Shown here in pieces: positions 9,545 through 18,651 of a DNA stretch of 64,000 nt. The position numbers and the translations under genes are program-made. The DNA is from Salinisphaera shabanensis E1L3A. GTDB taxonomy: Bacteria; Pseudomonadota; Gammaproteobacteria; Nevskiales; Salinisphaeraceae. Below the pieces are notes generated by a model that searched no databases, was not told the origin of the DNA, and saw only the letters and a list, made by a program, of their open reading frames with translations. Location of the stretch: positions 22,021 to 86,020 of the forward strand of contig NZ_AFNV02000020.1 of assembly GCF_000215955.2 (NCBI RefSeq), read 5' to 3'. Every line of letters starts with the position of its first letter. The first letter of the stretch is position 1.

Positions 9545-10468
9545 TTATACGAATGTCAGCCAGTCCGCATGGTCATCGCGCTTGCCGGTCACCTGGTCGA
9601 AATAACGCGACTGCATGGCCTCGGTGATCGGGCCGCGCTTGCCTTCGCCGATCGGGCGATCGTCGAGTTCACGCATGGGCGTGACTTCAGCCGCGGTCCC
9701 GGTCAGAAACGCTTCGTCGGCGATATAGACTTCGTCACGGGTGATGCTCTTTTCCCGATACTCGATGCCCATTTCCTGGGCATAGGTCAGGATCGTACGA
9801 CGCGTGATGCCATCGAGCGCGCTGGTCAGATCGGGCGTATACAGCACGCCGTCGCGCACGATGAACAGGTTCTCACCACTGCCTTCCGAGACGAAGCCGT
9901 TGCAATCGAGCATCAATGCTTCGTCGTAACCGGCCTTATTGGCTTCGGTCACGGCAAGCATGGAATTGAAATACGGCCCGTTGGCCTTGGCCTTGGTCAT
10001 CGCGGAATTGACATGGTGACGCGAAAACGACGACGTCTTCACGCGAATGCCCTTGGTCATGTTCTCTTCGCCGAGATAGCTGCCCCAGGTCCAGGCGGCG
10101 ATAGCGACATGAGAGGTCAGGTCGTGGGCGTGCAGACCCATCGCTTCCGAGCCATAGAAGATGACTGGGCGGATATAAGCCGACTCCAGCTTGTTTTCGC
10201 GCACGACCGCTTTCTGGGCGGCATTCAGCTCGTCTTCGGAATACGGCATCGGCATGCCGAGAATCTTGGCCGAGCGACACAGCCGACGCGTATGGTCGGC
10301 GAGCCGGAAAATCGCCGTGCCGCGATCAGTGTTGTAGGCGCGTACGCCCTCGAACGCGCCCATGCCGTAATGCAGGGTATGCGTGAGTACGTGGACCTTG
10401 GCATCGCGCCAGTCGACGAGTTCGCCGTCGAACCAGATCAGGCCATCGCGGTCGGCCATCGAAGTCAT
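9545..10468 (-). CDS. ilvE: Branched-chain amino acid aminotransferase
   Basis: Last step of valine, leucine and isoleucine synthesis (class IV PLP aminotransferase, cytosolic). 307 residues, close to the E. coli IlvE (309) from end to end. PLP lysine K161 lies in AKANGPYFNS; also EGVRAY near the N-terminus, SEGSGENLF and SGTAAE-type segment (LTGTAAEVTPMREL). ATG at 10468 has GGAG eight bases upstream. It is a housekeeping gene embedded between hldD and kdkA, on the same strand as both, so it may be transcribed with LPS genes. ilvA lies far away at 44.4 kb. Confidence 0.95.
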   Translation of the reverse strand: MTSMADRDGLIWFDGELVDWRDAKVHVLTHTLHYGMGAFEGVRAYNTDRGTAIFRLADHTRRLCRSAKILGMPMPYSEDELNAAQKAVVRENKLESAYIRPVIFYGSEAMGLHAHDLTSHVAIAAWTWGSYLGEENMTKGIRVKTSSFSRHHVNSAMTKAKANGPYFNSMLAVTEANKAGYDEALMLDCNGFVSEGSGENLFIVRDGVLYTPDLTSALDGITRRTILTYAQEMGIEYREKSITRDEVYIADEAFLTGTAAEVTPMRELDDRPIGEGKRGPITEAMQSRYFDQVTGKRDDHADWLTFV

Positions 10469-10579
10469 GCGCTTTTCTCCTGTTACGCGTGCAGCTGCGC
10501 TACCGTGCGAGCACGGCGAGGCCGGCTATTTGACCATATCGGCGCCGGTGCAGGCCAGCGGTTTGGCTGCATGGGGCAG

Positions 10580-11554
10580 CTACTCGGCCTGCCCCGCGTG
10601 CTTGTCGGCTTCCCCGCGATCAGCAAGCCAGTCGAGATATCGGGCCACGCCCTCACCCACGGTGGCGAAAGCCGGGCCGTAGCCAGCAGCACGCAAGGCG
10701 TCGATATTGGCCTGGGTGAAGCTTTGGTAACGCCCAACCAGCGATTGCGGGAACTCGATATAGCGTTTCTCGCCCCGGCCGTACCAGGCGATCACTGCAT
10801 CGGCGACGTCATTGAATGTCTGGCTGCGACCAGTACCGCAATTGAAGATTCCGGATACGCCCGAGTCGAGCAACCAGAGATTGACGTCGACGCAGTCGCC
10901 GACATAAACGAAATCCCGACGCTGCTCGCCGTCGCCGAAACCTTCTGCGCCTTCGAACAGCCGGCATTCGTCGTCAGCCTCGATCTGGCGCGAGAAATGC
11001 CAGGCCACGCTCGCCATCTTGCCCTTGTGCTGTTCGCGCGGGCCGTAGACGTTGAAATAACGCAAGCCGGCGACCTGCGATTTCGTCGTCGCCGACTGTG
11101 CGCGTACGTACTGGTCGAACGCGAACTTCGAAAACGCATACATATTGAGTGGGCGTTCCGCTTGCCGTTTTTCCACGAAGTCCGGGCCCATGCCGTACAC
11201 CGATGCCGAGGAGGCATAGATAAACGGAATGGCCCGCGCCACACACCAGTCGTGCAGGCTTTTGGAATAGCGGTAATTGCGCGCCATCACATAGCGGCCG
11301 TCCCACTCGGTGGTATCCGAGCAAGCGCCCTGGTGAAATACGGCGCGAATATCGCCGAGATTGTCACCGGCTTCGATACGGGCGATCAGATCGTCGTATT
11401 CGAGGTAATCGCTGAAGTCCAGGTCGGCGAGATTCAGACATTTTTGTCCGTCGGACATGTCGTCGACGATAAGAATGTCGCGTTCGCCACGGGCATTGAG
11501 TCCGGCCACGATATTGCTGCCGATGAAGCCCGCGGCCCCGGTTACGATGATCAC
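10580..11554 (-). CDS. hldD: ADP-L-glycero-D-manno-heptose-6-epimerase
   Basis: Converts the HldE product to ADP-L-glycero-D-manno-heptose, the donor for core heptosyltransferases. Short-chain dehydrogenase fold: nucleotide motif GAAGFIGSN at residues 6-14 and active-site tyrosine in [13 protein letters not shown]. 324 residues against 310 in E. coli. It starts with GTG inside a four-base GTGA overlap with the upstream glycosyltransferase gene, so the two are coupled. Together with hldE it shows that heptose is made here. Confidence 0.95.
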   Translation of the reverse strand: MIIVTGAAGFIGSNIVAGLNARGERDILIVDDMSDGQKCLNLADLDFSDYLEYDDLIARIEAGDNLGDIRAVFHQGACSDTTEWDGRYVMARNYRYSKSLHDWCVARAIPFIYASSASVYGMGPDFVEKRQAERPLNMYAFSKFAFDQYVRAQSATTKSQVAGLRYFNVYGPREQHKGKMASVAWHFSRQIEADDECRLFEGAEGFGDGEQRRDFVYVGDCVDVNLWLLDSGVSGIFNCGTGRSQTFNDVADAVIAWYGRGEKRYIEFPQSLVGRYQSFTQANIDALRAAGYGPAFATVGEGVARYLDWLADRGEADKHAGQAE

Positions 11555-12681
11555 TGGCGCGTATCTCCATTGTGTTCGTTGCTGCGATCGACGGCCGCGA
11601 TATCGTCGGCGACACCAAGATCCAGCCCAAGTGTGCGATACCAGCGCACATAGCGGTCGGCCATCGCGGCGGCAGTATACGCGAGCGATTTTTCCCCTGC
11701 CGCGTTCGCCAGGCGCCGCGCCAGCGCCGCATCGTCGCGCAGACGCTGCAGTGCGTCGGCCAGCGCTACGGCATCGCGAGGCGGCACCAGCAGCCCGTCG
11801 ACGCCGTCGACCACGATATCGGGAATACCATCGACATCGCTGGCAACGATCGGCAACCCGGCATGCATGGCATCCAGCAACGCCGACCCCAAGCCCTCGT
11901 GCACCGACGGGAAAGCGAAGATATCGAAAGCGGCCAAATGGTCGCCGACATTATCGACATGGCCGGTAAAGCGGATCGCTGGGTTATCGCCGGCCAACTC
12001 GCGCAACATCGCTTCATCGCGCCCGCCGCCAACGAACACAAACCGCCAGCCCGCATCCACCGCGCTGAGTTCGTGGGCAGCAGCGATCAGATCGCGCTGA
12101 CCTTTCTGACTGTCATCGAGCGCGCCGACATGGCCGACGACGCAATCGCCGCCGAACTCTGCGCGCAGCGCGGCGACATTCGGGTGCGAGGTATGAAACT
12201 CGCCACAGGCGCTGGGAATACGCACCGTCGCGAGCCCCGAGAAACGAGCCTGCAAAATACGATCGATCGCGCGCGATAGCACCGCCACACCGCGCGCCTG
12301 TCGATACATGCGTTGTGTAGCCCAGCTTTTCGACGGCGCATTGTCGACACGTCGGGTGAATACGTAGTCGCAGCCAACCAACGTATGGGCCGCATGCGCG
12401 AAATGCGCCCCCCTGCCATCATGCGCATGAAGAAAATCGCCGCGCACCATGCGCGCGTTCAGCGCGAACGGCTTGCCGATCGGCATCCGCTCCAGATTCG
12501 CCACGTCGGCCAAGCGATCGAACAACACTTCACCGCGCCGCAGTACCACGCGCTGTGCTACGCCGCGCGCGGCCAACTCGCGGATCAACAATTCGGTCTG
12601 GCGTTCGCCACCGCGAAAGCCGCGAGCGAGATTGATATGGGTCAGTTGTGGGCGCGCCGCCGCAGCACTTGATTGCGTCAT
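11551..12681 (-). CDS. Family GT4 glycosyltransferase, core/surface polysaccharide
   Basis: 376 residues, GT-B fold: N-terminal acceptor domain with the glycine loop [16 protein letters not shown], and a C-terminal donor domain from about 190 with [16 protein letters not shown] and [16 protein letters not shown]. The usual E-x7-E of retaining GT4 enzymes reads E-GLGSALL-D here, with Asp in place of the second Glu. Cytosolic face of the inner membrane is expected. It is translationally coupled to hldD downstream, which suggests a role in heptose-region core assembly, but acceptor and donor cannot be read from sequence. The WaaP-like kinase gene lies 36 bp upstream on the same strand. Confidence 0.85.
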   Translation of the reverse strand: MTQSSAAAARPQLTHINLARGFRGGERQTELLIRELAARGVAQRVVLRRGEVLFDRLADVANLERMPIGKPFALNARMVRGDFLHAHDGRGAHFAHAAHTLVGCDYVFTRRVDNAPSKSWATQRMYRQARGVAVLSRAIDRILQARFSGLATVRIPSACGEFHTSHPNVAALRAEFGGDCVVGHVGALDDSQKGQRDLIAAAHELSAVDAGWRFVFVGGGRDEAMLRELAGDNPAIRFTGHVDNVGDHLAAFDIFAFPSVHEGLGSALLDAMHAGLPIVASDVDGIPDIVVDGVDGLLVPPRDAVALADALQRLRDDAALARRLANAAGEKSLAYTAAAMADRYVRWYRTLGLDLGVADDIAAVDRSNEHNGDTRQ

Positions 12682-12717
12682 CGTTCAGCCCTCCGACGAA
12701 AAGCCACAAGACATACG

Positions 12718-13527
12718 CTATTCATTTGGCAACGTTTGCACGAACGCCGGCACGGAGGTCGCTGCAAGTACGCGCCCCAAATCCGTGACGCAAAGGTGCT
12801 CGGAAAGCGTGGCGGCAAACTGGTGCCACTCGCTCGTCGAGATGAAATTCCGAGAGGTAAATGCCAGCTGGCGCAAGGACGCGTCGAGCCGCCGGCAGGC
12901 ATGATCGGCACGAACGCTGTAACGCAGGTCATTATCGACCCATACCAGTTCGGGCTCGGAGGTCGCCGGCATGGCTTCGCTTGCATGCGTCAGCAGCACG
13001 TTTTCCAAGTGGCAGTCCTTGTGGTGATAACCATTGCGGTAAAGCGCCGCGATATCGCGAGCGATCCGATCAAGCAGCACGGTTCGCCGCGTCTTCTCCG
13101 TGGTCCGACGCAGCACAACACGCAACGTATCGTGCGGCGGCAACGCCCCCATTAAAAGCAGCGACTCTGCCCGCACCCAGGGCGCAATGCGAATACCAAA
13201 CCCCGTAAGCGAAGCGGTTTGCATCCCCAGCCTGCGCATGACGCGATTCGCCGCCATTTCACGCTTCGCCTGGGACGCCCAGTATTTGCGCACATTATCG
13301 CGCGGCGCCGTTTTCACCCACGATAATTTGCTTATCAAGCCTGGGCAATCGGGGTGACGGCTTATGCGGGTATAGGTGCCCTCGTAGATTGTTTCCGCCC
13401 GCGCGAAATCCGGACAGCGCGCCGCTATCGTGGCATCAATCCACCATATGTCGCGCGATGCGAGCACGCCGCGGCGAATAGTCATCCCCATGGCGCGGCC
13501 TGCCGCAGGAGATGACCGGCACACCAT
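12718..13527 (-). CDS. WaaP/InaA-like lipopolysaccharide core kinase
   Basis: About 269 residues of the LPS kinase family, which phosphorylates core sugars (heptose in WaaP) using ATP. Seen: EGTYTRISRHPDCPGLISKL, the catalytic loop H170-K... written as YHHKD171CHLENVLL, and the metal motif VWVD198-N-D200. The family then usually has a compact C-lobe, as here. Start uncertain: ATG at 13527 is taken, with in-frame ATGs at 13491 and 13485 as alternatives; none has a strong ribosome site. It lies between two GT4 genes on the same strand with gaps of about 30 bp, so these are probably one operon reading toward hldD. With KdkA it gives two distinct core kinases. Confidence 0.8.
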   Translation of the reverse strand: MVCRSSPAAGRAMGMTIRRGVLASRDIWWIDATIAARCPDFARAETIYEGTYTRISRHPDCPGLISKLSWVKTAPRDNVRKYWASQAKREMAANRVMRRLGMQTASLTGFGIRIAPWVRAESLLLMGALPPHDTLRVVLRRTTEKTRRTVLLDRIARDIAALYRNGYHHKDCHLENVLLTHASEAMPATSEPELVWVDNDLRYSVRADHACRRLDASLRQLAFTSRNFISTSEWHQFAATLSEHLCVTDLGRVLAATSVPAFVQTLPNE

Positions 13528-13557
13528 CGCTCGGGCGGTTTCAGCGAACGCCGACGG

Positions 13558-14700
13558 TCAGCGGAAGCCATCGTAGAATTCGAGTAATTCACGGCGCATA
13601 CGCTCAACCGAGTAATCCTGCGCGACCGCTTCGCATGCCATACGGCTTTTTAAGCACGCGTCAACGTCGCGCTCTGCGATAGCCCGCATAGCCCTGGCAA
13701 ATCCGTTCACATCGAGCGAGTCGAACAACTGGCCGGTTTCGCCCCCCCTAACCATCGCGCGCGCGGCCCCGGTACGCGTAGACGCGATGACCGGTATGCC
13801 CGACGCCATGGCTTCGGCAATGACGATGCCGAATGCCTCATAGAGTGCCGGATGCACCAGGGCGTCCGCAGCCCAGAAATAGGGTCGAACGTCATCACGC
13901 GAGCCCATAAAGTGCGTTCGATCCTCGACGCGATGCCTACGGGCCGCTCGGCGATAGTGTGCTGTTCGGCTGTCGCGTCCTACGATAATGAGGTGCGCCT
14001 GTGGCGGCATTTTTGCCAAGGCAGCTATGGCGGTTTTAACGCCCTTGCGTTCGAACCCGGAGCCCACGCATAGAAAAACTGGGGCATTGGCGGAAATACC
14101 GAGCTGCGCGCGTGTTTGCCGCCCAATCTCTTGTGCCCGCGCGTCGCGTTTGAAATGTGCGACGTCGATGCCGTTTTCGATCACGCGCAATTTCGCGCGA
14201 CAATCGGGAAAACGGCGTTCGATATCCTCAAGAACCATTTGCGAGTTGCAGATCACAGCTTTGAGTCGAGCGCTGGCATACATCTGCTCCTCCATACGCA
14301 GCTTATCGCGATGATAGCCGCCAAAACGACGCCACCATCGCGCAAGTGGCGCAGCGGCACGTCGACGCTGGGTAAGCCATTCAGCGTGAACACCACCGTC
14401 GGCACGAAAGATATCGACCTGCGGCAAATGAACCTGGGACTGAACGAAGTCCACAGAGAGCGTTCGCAAATGGCGCTCCAGTGACCGTATGAACGACCGC
14501 AACCGCCAACGCCGGCCGATCGCAAACGGGCGGCATTCGATAACGCGCACATTGGGCGGTAGAACGCCGCCCCAGCGCCGTGTCAGCACAACCCACTCGA
14601 CGTTATCCTCGGCAAGCGCATCGAACACGCTGGACGTAATACGCTCGGTACCGCCATCACTACGATAACGGTTAAAAATTAGTCCGATGCGAATGCCCAT
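13558..14700 (-). CDS. Family GT4 glycosyltransferase, WaaG-like
   Basis: 380 residues. GT-B fold with NRYRSDGGTERITSSVFDAL at the N-terminus, LRVIENGIDVAHF in the linker, CVGSGFERKGVKTAI opening the donor domain and an intact E-x7-E in the segment YEAFGIVIAEAMASGIPVI. The pattern of a WaaG-like enzyme (glucose onto heptose II) next to a core kinase gene matches the E. coli waaG-waaP order, but the substrate is inferred from context only. ATG at 14700 is preferred to the TTG at 14709. First gene of the minus-strand run that leads through the kinase and second GT4 to hldD; divergent from the next GT4. Confidence 0.82.
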   Translation of the reverse strand: MGIRIGLIFNRYRSDGGTERITSSVFDALAEDNVEWVVLTRRWGGVLPPNVRVIECRPFAIGRRWRLRSFIRSLERHLRTLSVDFVQSQVHLPQVDIFRADGGVHAEWLTQRRRAAAPLARWWRRFGGYHRDKLRMEEQMYASARLKAVICNSQMVLEDIERRFPDCRAKLRVIENGIDVAHFKRDARAQEIGRQTRAQLGISANAPVFLCVGSGFERKGVKTAIAALAKMPPQAHLIIVGRDSRTAHYRRAARRHRVEDRTHFMGSRDDVRPYFWAADALVHPALYEAFGIVIAEAMASGIPVIASTRTGAARAMVRGGETGQLFDSLDVNGFARAMRAIAERDVDACLKSRMACEAVAQDYSVERMRRELLEFYDGFR

Positions 14701-14913
14701 ACGGATCAAGTTGCCATTGTCGTGACGTCCAGCTCTCGGGTTGAAAACCCACCGTCCAGCGTGGCCACGTCGCTTTTCCAGCGCGCAATTGTGCCATATG
14801 CAGGGTGATCGGCGCTCTCATGCGTACCCGGGCGTGGCCCCTGCGCGTTTTTGTCTTCAAAATGCCCTTCTCGCACACCGAATTCGGCCCCATGCCGGGC
14901 GCCCTGTAAACGC

Positions 14914-16152
14914 ATGTCAGACATCAAGCGCCGTATTGCCTTCTTTCTCCCCACCTTCCCGGCGGGTGGTCAGGAACACACCACGCTATTGCTGATGAAG
15001 GGGCTGGTCGAGCGCGGCCACCGGGTCGAGCTGTTGCTCGAACGCAAGGTCGGCGCCTACCTCGAGCGCGTACCCGAGAGTATTCCTGTACATGAACTCA
15101 AGCGGCGTTCGCGATGGAGCGGTTATCCGCGTTTCATCACGGGCTGGCCGAGCGAAGCATTACGCCATTTTCGTGGCTCCATCGGCCTCGGGGAACGCTC
15201 CATACCGCTGCACCGTCTGATCGCACTCGTCGATTACATGGAAGCGCAGCACCCTGACGTCATTATCAGCGCACACGACCGGGCACCGTTGCTTGCACAG
15301 TGGGCCGCCGGCATTTCGCGACACCGCGTTGCCACGGTTGTCATTGAGCGCAGCATCTTCTCGCGAAATTACGCGGCGTCGCGTACGGACGCCCGCACGC
15401 ACGCGGTCATGCAGCACCGCCTGACGCTCATGCGCAGGCTCTACCCCGCTACGGACCAGCTCTTCGCGGTCTCGAACGGTGCTGCTGCGGATCTGGCGGA
15501 TATTCTGAACCTGCCGCGAGACGCCGTGCGTACAATGTACAACCCTGTCCTGCGCCCCGAATTGACCGAACGTGCAGCGGAGCCCCTGAATGATCCATGG
15601 GTGAACGATCGAACCGTACCGCTGATCGTAACGGCAGGACGGCTCGCGCCTGAAAAGGCGCAACATGTATTAATCGATGCGTTCGCCCAACTACTCGATC
15701 AGGGACAGAAAGCGCGTCTCGTCATTCTCGGCGAAGGTCCTGAACGCGAGAATCTCACCCGCCAAATTGCAGAGAACGGACTGGAATCGTCTGTCCGCTT
15801 GCCGGGCTGGGCAGACAATCCCTACGCCTGGATGGCCGCTAGCGCTCTGTGTGTTCTACCGTCCGAATTCGAAGGCCTTCCCAATACGCTGATCGAAGCC
15901 ATGGCCTGTGGCTGTCCCGTGGTAGCTACGGACTGCCCCGGCGGCACACGAGAGATTCTGGTGGACGGCGAGTACGGCCAACTCGTACCGGTCGGCGATA
16001 GCACGGCCCTGGCCGCGGCCATGGCACAGACACTGGCAAATCCGCCTGCTCCGGACCATCTGTACGCTCGTGCGTCGGATTTCTCGCTCGAGCGCGCGAT
16101 CGATGCCTACGAAATCGAGATAAACCGCCTGGCCGGTAGCGTGTCGGGCTGA
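14914..16152 (+). CDS. Family GT4 glycosyltransferase
   Basis: 412 residues from ATG 14914; a longer frame starts at 14851 but its extra 21 residues lack family resemblance. The N-terminal loop is LPTFPAGGQEHTTLLLMKGL; the donor domain has TAGRLAPEKAQHVLIDAF, GWADNPYAWMAA and FEGLPNTLIEAMACGCPVV with the intact E-x7-E pair, then TDCPGGTREIL. Closely similar in plan to the GT4 at 17132-18373 (same ERGHRVELLLER / AAGHTVDLLLHR opening, same NPxAWMA and TDCPxGxRE segments), so the two look like inverted paralogues flanking the deacetylase. Its stop faces that of the deacetylase across 5 bp. Sugar specificity unknown. Confidence 0.85.
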   Translation: MSDIKRRIAFFLPTFPAGGQEHTTLLLMKGLVERGHRVELLLERKVGAYLERVPESIPVHELKRRSRWSGYPRFITGWPSEALRHFRGSIGLGERSIPLHRLIALVDYMEAQHPDVIISAHDRAPLLAQWAAGISRHRVATVVIERSIFSRNYAASRTDARTHAVMQHRLTLMRRLYPATDQLFAVSNGAAADLADILNLPRDAVRTMYNPVLRPELTERAAEPLNDPWVNDRTVPLIVTAGRLAPEKAQHVLIDAFAQLLDQGQKARLVILGEGPERENLTRQIAENGLESSVRLPGWADNPYAWMAASALCVLPSEFEGLPNTLIEAMACGCPVVATDCPGGTREILVDGEYGQLVPVGDSTALAAAMAQTLANPPAPDHLYARASDFSLERAIDAYEIEINRLAGSVSG

Positions 16153-16157
16153 GTTGG

Positions 16158-17021
16158 CTACGCCTGGCGCTGGGTGCGCTTTCGGTCGCGCTCGCGCATA
16201 CGAAATACTTCCCAGGCCAGATCGCGTCGTGGCCAATCGAGCCTACGCAGAACAGGCACTTCGCTGCGCCAGCCGTGGTTGGTGGTGACGTACGCACGTT
16301 TGTAGCCCGCCGCGGCAGCGGCACGGCGCACGCGCGCGTCGGTATCGCCAAAGGGATAGGCCAGCGTCGTCACACGGTGTCCGAGCCAGTCTTCGAGTCG
16401 ATCCCGGCCGGTGACGAGTTCTTCGCGCAACTCGGCATCCGTCACGTGGCGTAAATCCGGGTGGCTAACCGTATGCGCACCAATGGTAATCAGTGGGTGG
16501 GCATCGAGCTCGCGCAGCTGATCCAGCGTCAGATAGTCTGACGTCAATTCGGCCGCGTCCAGGCCATAGTCCGCCATGATCGCTTGCTGATGCTCGAAGC
16601 GCTCATGGTTGGTCATCTTCTTCAATACGCCACGCAGCTCGGCGAATGCGGCCTTGCGCTCGTCGCGGGCAATGGCACGCAGCCAAGGCGCTACCGACGG
16701 CCGACTCCAGTCATCATGGCGTGCAACCGCCGCCGCAATACGCGACAGGAGCGGCTGACTACGGTCGATAAAGCCGGTCGTCACGAAAACGGTCGCAGGC
16801 GTGGCATAGCGCTCGAGGATGGGCAGTGCCACCGTCAGGTTGTCGGCATAGCCGTCATCGAAGGTGATGTTGGCCTGGTGCGAATGGCGCCGCAGAAACT
16901 CGTCCAGATCGGCCGGATGCACATAGGTCACCCGGTCGGAGCTGACCTCGGGGGCCGAGAGAGGGTCGGCTACGCCGTGGCCATAGAAAACGCGGCGATA
17001 ACGCGAGCGAATACGTGCCAT
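16158..17021 (-). CDS. NodB-type polysaccharide deacetylase
   Basis: 287 residues from ATG 17021 (a TTG at 17024 is the alternative; GGAATG lies just upstream). Carbohydrate esterase family 4: motif 1 TFD55-D56-GYADN, motif 2 GAHTVSHPDL giving the metal-binding HxxxH, motif 3 AYPFGDTDARV and the tail motif. No clear signal peptide, so a cytosolic or peripheral site is likely, as for deacetylases in polysaccharide loci that act on lipid-linked or nucleotide-linked sugars. It sits between two paralogous GT4 genes. It probably removes an acetyl group from an N-acetylated sugar of the core or capsule; target unknown. Confidence 0.85.
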   Translation of the reverse strand: MARIRSRYRRVFYGHGVADPLSAPEVSSDRVTYVHPADLDEFLRRHSHQANITFDDGYADNLTVALPILERYATPATVFVTTGFIDRSQPLLSRIAAAVARHDDWSRPSVAPWLRAIARDERKAAFAELRGVLKKMTNHERFEHQQAIMADYGLDAAELTSDYLTLDQLRELDAHPLITIGAHTVSHPDLRHVTDAELREELVTGRDRLEDWLGHRVTTLAYPFGDTDARVRRAAAAAGYKRAYVTTNHGWRSEVPVLRRLDWPRRDLAWEVFRMRERDRKRTQRQA

Positions 17022-17131
17022 CAATCATTCCGTTATTGCGCGCCAATCGGCGTCGATATTCAAAGACATCGGCGCCCTACGCATCGGTGTGCAATATACG
17101 TAGCGATACCTGCTGGCGCCACCCGGGCAGG

Positions 17132-18373
17132 TCATAGACTGCCCGCCAGCACCCGTTGCACGAGCGCGCGGTAACGCTGTGTCGCAGCCGCTACCGAATA
17201 ATGCTGAGCCCGAGCAATCAACAAATCGCTATTGCGGTCGGCGTCGAGTGTTTGCTCTATAGCTGATGCGAAGGCGTCTACATCGTTAACCGGAACGAGC
17301 CGCCCGTAGCGCCCGTGATCGAGAACTTCGCGCGGGCCATGAGGGCAATCGGTGGCGACGACCGGAACACCACAGGCCAGTGCTTCGATCAGCACATTAC
17401 CCAAGCCTTCCCAGTTAGACGACAACGCAACCATTGTCGCCCGCGCCATCCAGGCATGGGGATTATCAACCCAACCGGGCATCAGCACGCATTCGGTGAG
17501 TCCGAGTTCGTCGCGAAGGCTTTCCAGGTGTGTCCGCTCACTGCCTTCGCCAAGAATCGCCAAGCGCACATCGGGTCGGCTAGCACGCAAGCGCGCGAAA
17601 GCATGCAGTAGCAAGGCATGATTCTTCTCGGGGCTCAGGCGCCCCACCGCGACTATGAGCGGTGGCGCATCGGATTGCAGCCAGGCATGGGTCACGGGCT
17701 CGGCAGCACGCGCAGCCAATCTCGGCGAAACCACCGGGTTCGATAACGTCTCAACCTGCGGGTGCGCCACGCCGACAATACGAACGAGGTCTTGCCCCAC
17801 GCCGTCGGAAACGCTTGCGAGCGCATCGGCTTGTGAATAGAAGTGGCGACAGAACGCATAGAAATGGCGCCAGCGCCAGGGATGCTTGCGTGCCGAACGC
17901 CGCTGTGCGGCCTCGGCGAAAAAGGTGCCATGAAACAGACCAATCAAGCGTGGTGATCGCTGGACTGCCGCGCACGCACAAGCCGCGACCAGCACCGTAT
18001 TCCAGACGTTGGCCAACAACAGAACAGGTTGTCGCGTTTCAAGATAGTCGACCAATGCTGGCAAAAATTCCAGATCGGTCAGCCGATTCGGCGAGATGTA
18101 GCGCGCCCGGATGCGCATCATCGGATGTCCGCTTAGCGCGCGTCGCATATACTGGCCGATTGACTCGCTATCCGCGCTTTCCAGCGTGAGGATCCGGACA
18201 TCTGCGGGTACTTGCGCTCGGTACTCACCGACGTCGCGATGTAGCAGCAAATCGACTGTATGGCCGGCCGCCTGCAATATGTCGATCTGCGCCAGCGCGA
18301 TATGGGCTACCCCACCGCCGAGATCGGGGCAATAGACGGCTACGTGGCCAGGTGCCGAAGAAGGCGTATTCAT
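17132..18373 (-). CDS. Family GT4 glycosyltransferase
   Basis: 413 residues from ATG 18373, where similarity to the family begins; the open frame extends to 18559 without family resemblance. N-terminal loop YCPDLGGGVAHIALAQIDIL; donor domain with AVGRLSPEKNHALLLHAF, GEGSERTHL, GWVDNPHAWMA and the intact E-x7-E in WEGLGNVLIEALACGVPVV, then TDCPHGPREVL. Sister of the GT4 at 14914-16152. On the minus strand with the deacetylase, 110 bp upstream of it, so these two may be cotranscribed. It is divergent from asnB across 278 bp that hold no visible gene. Confidence 0.85.
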   Translation of the reverse strand: MNTPSSAPGHVAVYCPDLGGGVAHIALAQIDILQAAGHTVDLLLHRDVGEYRAQVPADVRILTLESADSESIGQYMRRALSGHPMMRIRARYISPNRLTDLEFLPALVDYLETRQPVLLLANVWNTVLVAACACAAVQRSPRLIGLFHGTFFAEAAQRRSARKHPWRWRHFYAFCRHFYSQADALASVSDGVGQDLVRIVGVAHPQVETLSNPVVSPRLAARAAEPVTHAWLQSDAPPLIVAVGRLSPEKNHALLLHAFARLRASRPDVRLAILGEGSERTHLESLRDELGLTECVLMPGWVDNPHAWMARATMVALSSNWEGLGNVLIEALACGVPVVATDCPHGPREVLDHGRYGRLVPVNDVDAFASAIEQTLDADRNSDLLIARAQHYSVAAATQRYRALVQRVLAGSL

Positions 18374-18651
18374 CCGTGTCTTGTGCCTGTTTCGCTGCGC
18401 CGTGTCGATAACGACTCGGTTGTAAGACATGCGTTTCGTATGGTCCGCGCGGTTGCTCAGGCTGTGGTTGCCACCAAGCCGCTTCAAGTCATCCCTGCCG
18501 GGCGCGGTCGATAACGGCGCTGCGCCGTAGCGTACAAGGTGTGCGGCCCTCGCGAGCACTCATCCTATCGCTACCCAGGCGAGGCGAACACTGGGTAACC
18601 GTCATATCAGCGTTGTCGACAACACCGCCCGTGCGCCTGACAATACGCACG

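Noticed and set aside
9290..11653. A 787-codon plus-strand open frame opposite kdkA, ilvE and hldD
   Set aside because: Three well-recognised genes with ribosome sites occupy the other strand. The frame is the antisense shadow of GC-rich codons, and its translation has no domain.
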